DNA of 44,907 nucleotides from Flavobacteriales bacterium (GCA_002720635.1 PBJD01000040.1:4446-49352); one strand, 5' to 3'; counted from the first letter of the stretch, positions 18,257-28,674 are shown. The notes: generated by a model from the letters alone, not told the origin. Numbers and translations: made by a program.

Positions 18257-19753
18257 TTAAGCTTTAAAATTTGAAAGTTCATCCGCAATTTTTCTATCAT
18301 TGCTTAATCTGGGAACCTTATTTTGACCACCGAGTTTACCTATTGATTTCATATACTCAACGAAAGCGTCTCTTTTCAATTGTGAAAGAACAATAGGTCG
18401 AAGTATATTTCCTTGAATTAAATCCTGATAATATACGTTTTGACTCTGCATTTCATCATCAATAATTTTAGTGAAAACTTCCAGATCTTCAGGTTCTTTG
18501 GAAAACTCAACAAACCACTCATGATAAGGCAAGCTGTTTTCTCCTCCATCAACCTGAGGTGCTACAGTAAACTCAACAACATCGACCCCGCATTCTTTAC
18601 AGGCCTTTATCATTGATGCTTCAACCTCCTTTCCAATAACATGTTCTCCAAAAGCTGATATGAAGTGTTTAATTCTTCCCGTCACAATTATTCTGTATGG
18701 ATCAATTGAAACAAATTCAATGGTGTCTCCAATATTATACCCCCAAAGCCCGGCATTTGTGTTTAAGATAATTACATAATTAATGCCCAACTCCACATCT
18801 TTCAGGCTTAATCTGGGTGGATTGTCCTCAAAAAACGAATCTGCAGGAATAAATTCGAAAAAAATACCCGCATTTACATTTAAAAGCAACCCTTCTTTTA
18901 TTTGAGAATCCTGAAAAGCAATAAATCCTTCAGACGCAGGATAAACCTCAATAGTAGGAACTCTTTTTCCAACCAGCTTATCAAAAATAGGCTGATAAGG
19001 TTTATAATTCACACCTCCTTGAACAAAAAGAGAAAAATTTGGGAAAACATCTTTAATTTCTTTACCAGTCCTTGCCTCAATTCGCTCAAAATACATTTGA
19101 ACCCATGGAGGTATACCGGAAATCAATCTCATATCCTCATGAATAGTCTCATCGATTATTTTCTCCAACTTAATTTCCCAGTCTTCAATGCAATTCGTTT
19201 CCCATGAAGGCATTCTGTTTTTTTGCAAATAATTGGGGACATAATGAGCAACAATACCACTCAATCTACCAAAAGGAACTTTTCCTTTTTTGTCTAATTC
19301 CGGAGAACCTTGCAAAAAAATCATTTTGCCTTCAGTAAATTCTGCTCGCCCTGTTTCATGCATATACATCAACAGGGCATTCTTAGCTGCGTCAATGTGA
19401 TGTTGCATTGAATCTTTTGATATCGGAATATATTTAACTCCTGATGTAGTCCCTGATGTTTTACAAAAATATAATGGTAATCCAGGCCAAAGGATGTTCT
19501 CTTCACCTTCAACAACTTTTTCGACATAATGCTTTATGCCCTCATAATCCTGGACAGGAATATTTTTTTTAAATTCCTCATATGTCTTGATCGACGAGAA
19601 ATTATGGTCTTTTCCAAATTGAGTTTTTGAAGCTTTTGAAACAAGCTGTTTCATTGTTTTAGCCTGAACGGCTAAAGCATTATCCGTCCAATACTGAACT
19701 TTTTTTGCTTGTCGTTTTGCATATATTTTTGCGATTTTAGCCTTAAGTCCCAT
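18257..19753 (-). CDS. GH3 auxin-responsive-promoter family (acyl-adenylating) protein
   Basis: 498 aa; FCKTSGTTSGVKYIPIS, VYPASEGFIAFQ, YNIGDTIEFVS, VTGRIKHFISAFGEHV. Confidence 0.9.
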   Translation of the reverse strand: MGLKAKIAKIYAKRQAKKVQYWTDNALAVQAKTMKQLVSKASKTQFGKDHNFSSIKTYEEFKKNIPVQDYEGIKHYVEKVVEGEENILWPGLPLYFCKTSGTTSGVKYIPISKDSMQHHIDAAKNALLMYMHETGRAEFTEGKMIFLQGSPELDKKGKVPFGRLSGIVAHYVPNYLQKNRMPSWETNCIEDWEIKLEKIIDETIHEDMRLISGIPPWVQMYFERIEARTGKEIKDVFPNFSLFVQGGVNYKPYQPIFDKLVGKRVPTIEVYPASEGFIAFQDSQIKEGLLLNVNAGIFFEFIPADSFFEDNPPRLSLKDVELGINYVIILNTNAGLWGYNIGDTIEFVSIDPYRIIVTGRIKHFISAFGEHVIGKEVEASMIKACKECGVDVVEFTVAPQVDGGENSLPYHEWFVEFSKEPEDLEVFTKIIDDEMQSQNVYYQDLIQGNILRPIVLSQLKRDAFVEYMKSIGKLGGQNKVPRLSNDRKIADELSNFKA

Positions 19754-19866
19754 TCAAATTAGAATTTGGTTCAAAAATAACCAATTAAAAGTGGGCAAAA
19801 AAATGAAAATGCCGGGATTATTTCTTTAATGCAAAAGTATTTATCCCAATAACATCTTTAATCAAA

Positions 19867-20514
19867 TTATCCTGAAAATTCTTGTGACTCGTCGGAATTA
19901 TTAATTTCCGTCAAGTCCTGGACATCTTTCTTTTTCTTGTTAAAAAATTCAGTTTGGAACACATCTCTTTGAAAAAGAATTATCATACCCACACCTACTG
20001 AAATAGCAACATCTGCAAGGTTAAATATCGGGGGAAAGAAACTTAAACTAAACATATCCACAACTTTCCCTGTCAAAAAGCTGGCATAACCATCTCCAAA
20101 CGCAACTTGCTCAGCAACCATTGATAAGTGGTGAGGACTTTTACTAAAAATTAATCCATAAAACAAACTGTCAATAATATTGCCAAATGCTCCTGAAAAG
20201 ATTAACGAAATACTTATAATTAAACTTTTAGAAACTTTACGTTTAATTAATCCAAACAGGTAATACATGATTACTCCAACTGCAACAATTCTAAAAAGAC
20301 TTAATAAAACCTTTGCTCCGTCAGGTCCTAAGAAAGGAATTTCCCAACCAAATGCCATACCCGGATTTTCAACAAAATGCAAATCAAACCAATTTTCAAT
20401 TAAAGGAACCGTTTCCCCGTAATAAAAGTTCAATTTGATATAAACCTTTATCCATTGATCAAAAAATAATGTTAAAAATATTGTAGTAAATGCAATAATG
20501 TATCTATTTCTCAC
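19867..20514 (-). CDS. lspA: Lipoprotein signal peptidase (signal peptidase II)
   Basis: 215 aa; DQWIKVYIK, FVENPGMAFGW, GAFGNIIDSLFYG, KVVDMF, FNLADVAISVG. Confidence 0.95.
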   Translation of the reverse strand: MRNRYIIAFTTIFLTLFFDQWIKVYIKLNFYYGETVPLIENWFDLHFVENPGMAFGWEIPFLGPDGAKVLLSLFRIVAVGVIMYYLFGLIKRKVSKSLIISISLIFSGAFGNIIDSLFYGLIFSKSPHHLSMVAEQVAFGDGYASFLTGKVVDMFSLSFFPPIFNLADVAISVGVGMIILFQRDVFQTEFFNKKKKDVQDLTEINNSDESQEFSG

Positions 20515-20584
20515 AACAGCTGATTTAAGCCCTACAAATATAGAAATTAAAACGATTTGCTCTTTTAACCGTTAAGTAAATAGC

Positions 20585-21547
20585 ATGCTGAAAAGTAAGA
20601 AAATAAAATTTTTGAAAATCTCATCTGAACTAGGTGCCGGAACAAGAGGAGCATCCAAGGGTTTTGAAGGGCTGAAATCCGCAGCAGAAGCAGCAGGAAG
20701 TAAGCTTTTCAGTGATTATGAAATTATTTCAATTAAAGATGAAAACAACTCTCTTTTAAAAAACATCAATTTCCCAAGTGCCAAAAGGATTCAATCAATT
20801 TATGAAGTTTTAAATCGAGTAAAGAAAACTGTGAATGATGAAGTAAAGCAGAACCACTTTCCTCTTCTGATTTCTGGAGACCACTCAATTTCAATGGGAA
20901 CGATTTCAGGAATAAAATCTGCATTTCCAAATAAAAAAATTGGTGTTATCTGGATTGATGCCCATGCTGACATTCACACACCATTCACAACACCATCTGG
21001 AAATATGCACGGCATGCCAATCGCCGCTTCACTTGGGCTGGATAATTTTTCATGTGCTTCCAACACACCAAAAAAAGAGGTTATAGAGCTTTGGAATAAC
21101 ATTAAAATTCTAGGCGGTAACACCCCCAATTTAGAACCAAAGAATATTGTTTATGTTGGCGTTCGAGACACTGAATGGGAAGAAGACAAATTAATTACAA
21201 AATTGGGCATCCATAAATACAGCGTTGATTTTATCAGAAGAAACAGGGGAATTAAATCTGCTGAAACCATTTTAAAAAAACTCGAAAATGTTGATCTGAT
21301 TTATATCTCTTTTGATGTTGATGTATTGGACAATTCTTTAAGTACGGGAACCGGAACTCCTGTTCCCAACGGGTTGTTCTTAAATGAAGTAAAATCCTTA
21401 ATTTCCGAGCTTTCAAAAAGTAAAAAGCTATGCTGTTTTGAGATTGTTGAAATAAATCCCACAATTGATAATAAAGGGAATTTAATGGCAGAAATGGGCC
21501 TTGAAGTATTAGAAACTTTAATCCAATGCCTAAAGACTACCTCTTAA
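20585..21547 (+). CDS. Arginase/ureohydrolase family protein
   Basis: 320 aa; GDHSISMGT, WIDAHADIHTP, SGNMHGMPIA, ISFDVDVLD metal-binding motifs. Confidence 0.92.
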   Translation: MLKSKKIKFLKISSELGAGTRGASKGFEGLKSAAEAAGSKLFSDYEIISIKDENNSLLKNINFPSAKRIQSIYEVLNRVKKTVNDEVKQNHFPLLISGDHSISMGTISGIKSAFPNKKIGVIWIDAHADIHTPFTTPSGNMHGMPIAASLGLDNFSCASNTPKKEVIELWNNIKILGGNTPNLEPKNIVYVGVRDTEWEEDKLITKLGIHKYSVDFIRRNRGIKSAETILKKLENVDLIYISFDVDVLDNSLSTGTGTPVPNGLFLNEVKSLISELSKSKKLCCFEIVEINPTIDNKGNLMAEMGLEVLETLIQCLKTTS

Positions 21548-23180
21548 CCACATTCAAAGATTCGGGATTTTTTCCATCTACCAGAATGTTTAACGTGTAT
21601 ATACCCGATGATAAATTTGATAAATCCAATCGAATCATCCCATTATAATAATTGGCATTAATAATCGCTTTTACCAACTGTCCATTTTGACTAAACACTT
21701 TTATTGTCGCTTTCTCAATATCATCATCACTTCTCAAAGTGATATTATCAAAAAACGGATTAGGAGAGGCAAACCAATTTAATCCCTCATTTTCAGTATC
21801 CACCTCATCTTTTACACTATTAATACAACCTAAATCGATTTTATAGTTAGTCTTTATAATTTCTGAAACAGTAGAATCATTGAAACTATTCATATTGGTA
21901 TAATCAAAAAAAGTTTGATCAATCACCGATTCTCCACCACCCATCCATTCCTTGAGTACTGTACCAAAAACAGCTCTGTAATCATATTGTACGGTTTCAA
22001 CTTGCCAGTTGTTTTCTTGAGAAGCTTCGTTTAAATCCGGATTAATTCCCGAAACGCCACCCTCAACAGCTTTCCCAAAAACAAACATTGGGGCAACCTC
22101 TCCATGGTCAGTACCTAAATTGCCATTCTCAGCAACCTTTCTTCCGAATTCAGAGTACGTCATCGCCACAACATCATCATCTATTCCAAGCCCTTCAATA
22201 TCGGATATAAATGCACTAATTGCTCCATTTAGTTCTTTCAAAAGAACATCATGTCTCCCTAATATATCTCCATTGCCGGTTTCCAACTGATTTGCATGCG
22301 TATCAAAACCTTTAAGTCGAACCATATATATTTTAGACTGAAGCCCCCCTTTGATTAATCTGGCAACTGTTTTAAGCTGATCTGATAAATTAGTATCCGG
22401 GTAAATGACAGAATTACTACCAGCATTAAAAGCATTGGAAATAGAGCTTGCATATATATTTGCCAGCTTATCCGTTTCAATGATATAGTCAAGTTCAATT
22501 CCATAATCAGTTCCCGCAGGAATATTTTCAGGCGCCTCACCTCCCAGTCCATTAATCACAGAGTAAAATCCAGAAGCGTCCTGGTTGGTTATGTTCATGT
22601 TCATGCCATGTTCATGTAACCCATGGAAACCTAAAGAGTTTTTCACATTACCCATTTGAACAGCAAAAGGATATGAATTTCCAAGCTCATCCGAATACAT
22701 TTGCTCCATATACCTGCCGATCCAACCCGATGTTTTACCATTTCCCCATCCATTACCATCGTTTCCGGTCATGTAAATATCACTTGAAGCAAAGTGACTT
22801 TTATTTTGAGATGGATAACCAACCGATTGTAATAATCTCATTTTTCCGTTATCATAAAGATTTTTAAACTCGTTAAGAGAAGGATGTAATCCTAACTGTT
22901 TATTTTCAGCTAAACCCGAGTCTAATGGGATGTATTTATTAACGCCTGTATCTGGAACTTTTATAGTTGGTCTAAAATTACTGTAGAGATCATACTGATT
23001 TAAGGGAATAAGTGTATTTAAACCATCGTTACCCCCATCTAAATTTATCAAAACAAGTCGCCTTCCACTAAAATCACAATTTTTAATTTCCTGCATCTCC
23101 ATAATTCCCTTCATTTCAAAAGGAGTAAGAGCGATAGCAGAAGCGGTTGCACTTAATTTTATAAATTTTCTTCTTTCCAT
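21537..23180 (-). CDS. DUF1501 domain protein with T9SS C-terminal sorting tail
   Basis: 547 aa; N-term MERRKFIKLSATASAIAL, LVLINLDGGNDGLNTLIPL, GFDTHANQ, TYSEFGRKVAEN, GTDHGEVAP, C-term ASPNPFFDNITLRS...GIYTLNILVDGKNPESLNVVKR. Confidence 0.9.
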   Translation of the reverse strand: MERRKFIKLSATASAIALTPFEMKGIMEMQEIKNCDFSGRRLVLINLDGGNDGLNTLIPLNQYDLYSNFRPTIKVPDTGVNKYIPLDSGLAENKQLGLHPSLNEFKNLYDNGKMRLLQSVGYPSQNKSHFASSDIYMTGNDGNGWGNGKTSGWIGRYMEQMYSDELGNSYPFAVQMGNVKNSLGFHGLHEHGMNMNITNQDASGFYSVINGLGGEAPENIPAGTDYGIELDYIIETDKLANIYASSISNAFNAGSNSVIYPDTNLSDQLKTVARLIKGGLQSKIYMVRLKGFDTHANQLETGNGDILGRHDVLLKELNGAISAFISDIEGLGIDDDVVAMTYSEFGRKVAENGNLGTDHGEVAPMFVFGKAVEGGVSGINPDLNEASQENNWQVETVQYDYRAVFGTVLKEWMGGGESVIDQTFFDYTNMNSFNDSTVSEIIKTNYKIDLGCINSVKDEVDTENEGLNWFASPNPFFDNITLRSDDDIEKATIKVFSQNGQLVKAIINANYYNGMIRLDLSNLSSGIYTLNILVDGKNPESLNVVKR

Positions 23181-23186
23181 AAGCTT

Positions 23187-24830
23187 TTACATAATTTGAA
23201 ATTCAGCAGCATTTACCATCGCTGTTAATAATTCATTTAATCGGATACGAGCAGTCGTATCATCCCCCCCCACATAATCGGCCCATGCTCCAGTCCAGTA
23301 TACATCTCCCAATGTACCTGTTAGAATATCCTTGAAATAATCTACACGACTTTGATCGATATCTTCGGGATACAGGTATTGCGCTATTTCAGACACTATT
23401 GTGGTGGCATCATAAGGATTAGATATTGTTGACTGTACATATTCTATAGAATCAACAATTTATTCAAAACGACCTCCACCAGTAATTAAGTTCTTTCCCA
23501 TAAGAAAGGAGTCCATATATTTATATCTTGCAATAATACTTACTGAGGTAAACCATTGGCGATCATAATTTGGCTCCTGGTAATCAGCAGGATAACCCGC
23601 TACAGAATCGGGAGAAAACATATTGAACCCGGCAGCGGAAAAACAGGAATTGTGTGCGAAATTTTTGAAAAAATAATGATAATATTCCTCCCATTTATCT
23701 TGTTGATTTGCATTAACAAGATTTACCTTAAACGCTGAAATTATTTCAGTCCATAATTGCATTGGGTGTTTGATAATAGAGCCAATGATATTATCCGTAT
23801 TTTGGTTATCATCCTCATCATAAAAATGCTCACTTTCCAACAGTTTCTTTAGCACTGGTAACAATTGGAAACCATTATCTCTTAAATCTTGAGCCAATGG
23901 ATTTATGATATCTGTTTCTACAGAGGAATCCCATTCACTTTTAACAAAAAAACGATACAATTTTCTAACATAAGAAACCGCAGTGGCATCCTGTGAAAAT
24001 ATCATATTTACAAAATCCTCATGTTCTTGTAAAATAGAAGCAACATCTGAACCTCCTGTTATAGTGGTGTTTCCGAAGGCAGCGCTAAACGTTTTATCGT
24101 CTTGTACGTGATGATTAACTTTGATATATCCCATTGGCAACCCCGTCTCTGCATCAATAATACTTCGATCATTTTTATTCTTAAACCCTGAAAAAACCTG
24201 AGCAGCCATTTGAACGTCGTGTTCTGTGTAATTTGTATAATCACCATCCCCCTTTTGTTCTCCTTTAAGAATAGTAAACAACTCCAAAAATTCACGCGCA
24301 TAATTCTCATTTGGATTCCAACGATTGTTTACATTGTTATCTAAATAAAGTAGCATAGCATTATCGATGGTTATTTTATTTGCTAAGGTTTTTAAATCAC
24401 CAAAAGCATACTTTTGAAGAAGTCTTAAGTGATCATAAAAATGAGTTGACGTACCTGTCCCAGAATCCTTAGAAGTGGTAAAGCACGTGTGTAGAAATAA
24501 AGTTAACTTATGTTCTAATGTAATCTCATTAAAGGCGTTATACCACCACCAACCGGCAATACTAATTCTCTTAGCTCCCTGTCTTGTAAAATCAGCTGGG
24601 TCTTTTGTGGAACTGGTCCAGTGCATATCCTCCCAATCTTCTCCCTTCGGATCAATTGGCTCATACAGTTTACGAACCGATGGAGCACTTAAACTCCATA
24701 AAGCTTGAGAAGGAGTTAGATTGGCAAAATCATCTATCTTTTCAGGAGAAAAATTAAAACAAGTTCTGCGCAAAAGATGCTTTGCCTTACGCCTACCAAG
24801 AGGCTGACTGTAAGCTGTTAATGATGGCAT
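23187..24830 (-). pseudogene. DUF1800 family protein interrupted by one in-frame TAA (ORFs 23460-24830 and 23187-23396 are in the same frame)
   Basis: Codons across the gap: GGA GGT CGT TTT GAA TAA ATT GTT GAT TCT ATA GAA TAT GTA CAG ... ACC ACA ATA GTG TCT GAA ATA; same frame with no other stop. Downstream part ends with a DUF1800-like C-terminus (RIRLNELLTAMVNAAEFQIM). Pseudogene versus readthrough versus sequencing error is unresolved. Confidence 0.75.
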
Positions 24831-24950
24831 ATAAGATAAGTTTAACCGGTACCAACAATTTAATAAATTTTATACCAATATCAGAACTTTCAACCCATTC
24901 ATTGTAAAATAACTAAAAGTCTTGAACGATTTTTTCTCGAAAAGAACTCA

Positions 24951-26456
24951 CTACTTTTTTACAAACCGTTGTGCAGAGAACAATTTTAAACCATCTGAAA
25001 TCATAACAGTGTAAACACCTTTTGCCAGATCGTTAAAATCAATGGATACCATGTTTCCATTGGCGAAATTTATGCTTTTCTCTGATTTAACAACCGAACC
25101 ATCTATTGCAATTACCTCAGCATTATAGTTGGTCTCCAAAGAATTTTCACTCAAAATATTCAATTGATTTTCCACAGGATTAGGAAATAACTTAAGCTGA
25201 TTAGTTCCATCAGCATTATTTTTACTTACATAAATAACGTTGGAGAAATCAAATGAACCATTAAAATCAACTTGTTTTAATCGATAATATGTATGGGTAT
25301 CTTTTCCTAAATTTTCAACATAATCCAACTTAACCATTGAGTTACCTGCACCATCTACTACTCTTAAGACCTCCCAGTTTTGGCCATCGTATGAAGCCTG
25401 AATTTCAAAATAATCATTATTAATTTCTGACCCGGTAGTCCAGTTTAAATAAGTATATCCATCAATTTCTTTACCCTGGAAACGAACAAACTCAACGGGT
25501 AAAGTAGTAATGTATTCTGTTACAAAATATGAATGCTGATTTCTTAATTGACCTGTATTTCCAACATCATAACCATCCGCATAAAAATCCAAAATGCCAT
25601 TTGTTTGAGCAGCTCTATGATCAGGAATATATGATTCTCCACTCGGCATTTCATGAGTTCGTATAAATGTACTATTTCCTCGAGTTGAATTGTGTCTAGT
25701 CATTAAAAATCCTGGCTGAACCGATGTTGTTATTTTATCCGGACCTGAACCCCAACCTGGAGTAGCCGTTCCCAATGTTCCTTGAAAAGAAACATAATGA
25801 TAAACCCCGCCAGAAACAACCCCCGAACCAGAGGAAGTACTGGAATTAACAGTAAAACCAATAGGTGAAAAACCATTAAATATGTCTTCACCCCACCATG
25901 AACAACCATGACTAAATCGGTTTGTCCAGGTCGGATTACTACCCGTTGTCCATTTAACATAATCAGGACTACTCACGTTATCCGCCCAGACCCAAACCAT
26001 TGCGGGCTCATATCCTGTAGCAATATTTTGAGCTGATGTCGAACCTGTAAATGTTCCAGTTGTTATACTCCCATCATTATCACTAAAAGCAACATAGTAA
26101 TACTCAGTGCCCAATACATTAGACTTGGAATCAACTGTGAAGCCATCAGAATCAACAGACGACAAGTAACCTGTTTTAAATTCATTCGCTACCGGATCCC
26201 CTCCATTTGTAAATTTAACTTCATCTGAAACCATAGTAGACGAATGCAACCAGGTTTGAATCTCACCACTTGCAGCGCCTCCTGTTGAAGGAATCACCAA
26301 AAGCAAATCGGGTTGGGTACCTAAACCGGTGATTGACTGCGTTGAATTACCATCTCCGGTGTATTTTCCTGTTAATGCCTGAGCATTACAAACGCTGGAA
26401 ATAATTACAAAAAGTGCAATAATAAAGGAGGGGGTATTAAAGAAAGTACTAAGCAT
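24951..26456 (-). CDS. Secreted repeat protein with T9SS type A sorting domain
   Basis: 501 aa; signal peptide, three internal repeats, LPVEFVRFQGKEIDGYTYLNWTTGSEINNDYFEIQ, C-term KLFPNPVENQLNILS...GVYTVMISDGLKLFSAQRFVKK. Confidence 0.85.
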   Translation of the reverse strand: MLSTFFNTPSFIIALFVIISSVCNAQALTGKYTGDGNSTQSITGLGTQPDLLLVIPSTGGAASGEIQTWLHSSTMVSDEVKFTNGGDPVANEFKTGYLSSVDSDGFTVDSKSNVLGTEYYYVAFSDNDGSITTGTFTGSTSAQNIATGYEPAMVWVWADNVSSPDYVKWTTGSNPTWTNRFSHGCSWWGEDIFNGFSPIGFTVNSSTSSGSGVVSGGVYHYVSFQGTLGTATPGWGSGPDKITTSVQPGFLMTRHNSTRGNSTFIRTHEMPSGESYIPDHRAAQTNGILDFYADGYDVGNTGQLRNQHSYFVTEYITTLPVEFVRFQGKEIDGYTYLNWTTGSEINNDYFEIQASYDGQNWEVLRVVDGAGNSMVKLDYVENLGKDTHTYYRLKQVDFNGSFDFSNVIYVSKNNADGTNQLKLFPNPVENQLNILSENSLETNYNAEVIAIDGSVVKSEKSINFANGNMVSIDFNDLAKGVYTVMISDGLKLFSAQRFVKK

Positions 26457-26636
26457 AAAAAAGGGCTTTAAGGCGACACAAAGATGCTTAATAAGTTTTT
26501 ATGAGCAATTGTTATTCATAGATATAATGATACCGTTTATAGAAAAAATAAATTTCTTAATCACTGAACAAATAATTCTGATTTGAAAACATGAATTCAG
26601 CAGAAAATTAACCCCTCATAATCAAAAGCTTTATTT

Positions 26637-27470
26637 TTATGAAAACATTAAATTCCACGCTTCTGTAATTAAATTCTTTTTGATTAATTTTTTAACCTTT
26701 TTATAAACCTCAGGATCTTTAGATATTTTTTGTGTTGTGATTTTTAAAGGTATATCGTCAATATTTGAAAGCTTTGCAATCTCATTACCAGTCAGATATT
26801 TACTCTCCAAAATTTCTTTTGGCAATTTATCCCATCCTAAACCCAATTTACCGCTCAACTTTTCTACTTGAAAAAGAGAATCTCTGTTAACTACCGTATA
26901 ATAATCCTGCCCCAATCTACCCACTAAATTTGTATCACGAATATTAATTTGAAACTCATCATTTACCAATCCCTTTTTAAAATGGGCAGTCAAAACTTCG
27001 CAAATCACTAAATTACCCGCTCCACCTTTATCTCCCAGTGCTGTAACAGACAACACTTTACACTCAAAACTTGCCAAAGCTTCTTTTACTCTGGGAGGCT
27101 TAACAATATCTGAAGAAACTTCATTAAAACCTGATTTTACAAATTCATTAACATCTGAATCATAGTCATTTCCAGTTATAGAAACCTGTTCTACATGATT
27201 GTATCCCAGGATGTTTATAACAACTTCCTTATGTTCATGAACATTATTTAACGTATCCTTTTTCGTATTGGTCCTCAATCTCCTCAATGGTGAGAAAACC
27301 AGTACCGGAGGCTGAATACTCATTACATTAAAAAAACTAAATGGAGCCAGATTAATTTCTCCGTTTAAATCAGAAGAACTTACCAATGCAATTGGACGAG
27401 GCCCTATTATTCCAGATAACAATCTGTAAAACAATCTTGGTTCTATTTCACCAGGACTTATTTTATTCAT
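26637..27470 (-). CDS. Flavin reductase-like (FMN-binding split barrel) family protein
   Basis: 277 aa; YRLLSGIIGPRPIALVSSSDLNGEINLAPFSFFNVMSIQPPVLVFSP; overlaps the fumarylacetoacetase gene by 8 bp. Confidence 0.88.
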   Translation of the reverse strand: MNKISPGEIEPRLFYRLLSGIIGPRPIALVSSSDLNGEINLAPFSFFNVMSIQPPVLVFSPLRRLRTNTKKDTLNNVHEHKEVVINILGYNHVEQVSITGNDYDSDVNEFVKSGFNEVSSDIVKPPRVKEALASFECKVLSVTALGDKGGAGNLVICEVLTAHFKKGLVNDEFQINIRDTNLVGRLGQDYYTVVNRDSLFQVEKLSGKLGLGWDKLPKEILESKYLTGNEIAKLSNIDDIPLKITTQKISKDPEVYKKVKKLIKKNLITEAWNLMFS

Positions 27471-28674
27471 TCTTTTTCCTTTTTTTTAGTGTCCCAACAG
27501 CCTGGCCAAAACCAACTTTTACACCATTTTTTTCAGCATACCCACTTAATGAAACCGTATCTCCATTTTCAATAAATGTTCTTATTTCACCTTTAATCTT
27601 TAACGGCTTTTCTCCATTATAAGTTTGCTCAAGCAAACTTCCTTTTTCTTTTTCATCACTTATAGTTCCGGACCCCATAATATCACCTACTTTAAGATTA
27701 CATCCATTAACAGTATGACGGGCTATCTGCTGATGGACTGTCCAGTACATTTTAGAAAAATTTGTGTGTGTGATTTCCTGATTGTTCAAATGCACCTTTA
27801 AATTAATATCAAAAGATTCCGGCTGATGCATTTGTAAATAAGGCAAATCCTTCTTTTTTGGGTTAACTGAAACTCTAAATAAATTCAGCGCTTCAATAGT
27901 GACAATCCAGGGCGAAATAGTGGTAGCAAAGTTTTTACCTAAAAAAGGACCAAGGGGCTTGTATTCCCAACTCTGAATATCTCTTGCCGACCAATCATTC
28001 AGTAAACAAAAACCAAAAATATACTCCTCTGAATCAGATATCTCAACAGGATTTCCAAGTTGGCTAGATTTTCCGATTACAGTAGCAAATTCCAATTCAA
28101 AATCAACTTTTTCAGATGGTCCAAATACAACTTTATTTTGTTTTAGCAACTGGCCCTCCGGTCGAATAATTTCAGTCCCTGAAACTACAATTGAAGAAGC
28201 TCTTCCATGATAAGCAATAGGCATGTGTATCCAGTTTTCCGTTAAAGGGTTATCACCACCTCTAAACAATTCGCCTACATTTTCAGCATGATGTCTACTG
28301 GAATAAAAGTCTGTGTAATCTCCCACTTTTAAAGGCAAATGCATTGTCACTGATTTATCATCAAAAAAATACAAATCAAAATTTAACCTTAAAGAACTAT
28401 CCTTCAGAGTCAACTCCTCCTGGATAATCAATCTAATCTTATTGGTTACAGACTTACCAAGATGTATAAAATCATTTAAAAAGTTTTTTTCAAAAACATC
28501 TTCAACTACAATTCCCTCAAAAAAGCCGGCATCATACATTGATTTCAAATCAATAACATAGTCACCAATTCTGGAACCAATACGCTTCGTGTTGCCCCTT
28601 GAAAAGACACCAAAAGGTAAATTATAGATACTAAAATCCGTATTGGGTGATATATTTATCCAGGTTTCTATAAT
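27463..28674 (-). CDS. fahA: Fumarylacetoacetase (extended to a putative non-canonical start; ORF-track start 28548)
   Basis: GDYTDFYSSRHHAENVGELFRG, PIAYHGRASSIVVSG, LNDWSARDIQSWEYKPLGPFLGKNFATTISPWIV, CNLKVGDIMGSGTIS. Upstream in-frame codons encode (I)IETWINISPNTDFSIYNLPFGVFSRGNTKRIGSRIGDYVIDLKSM, matching the conserved N-terminal domain. Confidence 0.88.
   Translation of the reverse strand: MIETWINISPNTDFSIYNLPFGVFSRGNTKRIGSRIGDYVIDLKSMYDAGFFEGIVVEDVFEKNFLNDFIHLGKSVTNKIRLIIQEELTLKDSSLRLNFDLYFFDDKSVTMHLPLKVGDYTDFYSSRHHAENVGELFRGGDNPLTENWIHMPIAYHGRASSIVVSGTEIIRPEGQLLKQNKVVFGPSEKVDFELEFATVIGKSSQLGNPVEISDSEEYIFGFCLLNDWSARDIQSWEYKPLGPFLGKNFATTISPWIVTIEALNLFRVSVNPKKKDLPYLQMHQPESFDINLKVHLNNQEITHTNFSKMYWTVHQQIARHTVNGCNLKVGDIMGSGTISDEKEKGSLLEQTYNGEKPLKIKGEIRTFIENGDTVSLSGYAEKNGVKVGFGQAVGTLKKRKKNE

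Noticed and set aside
18902-19207. 101-aa plus-strand ORF
   Set aside because: Antisense to the well-supported GH3 gene.
23187-23396. 69-aa ORF as an independent gene
   Set aside because: In frame with the upstream DUF1800 ORF and encodes its C-terminal segment; its GTG start is an internal Val codon.
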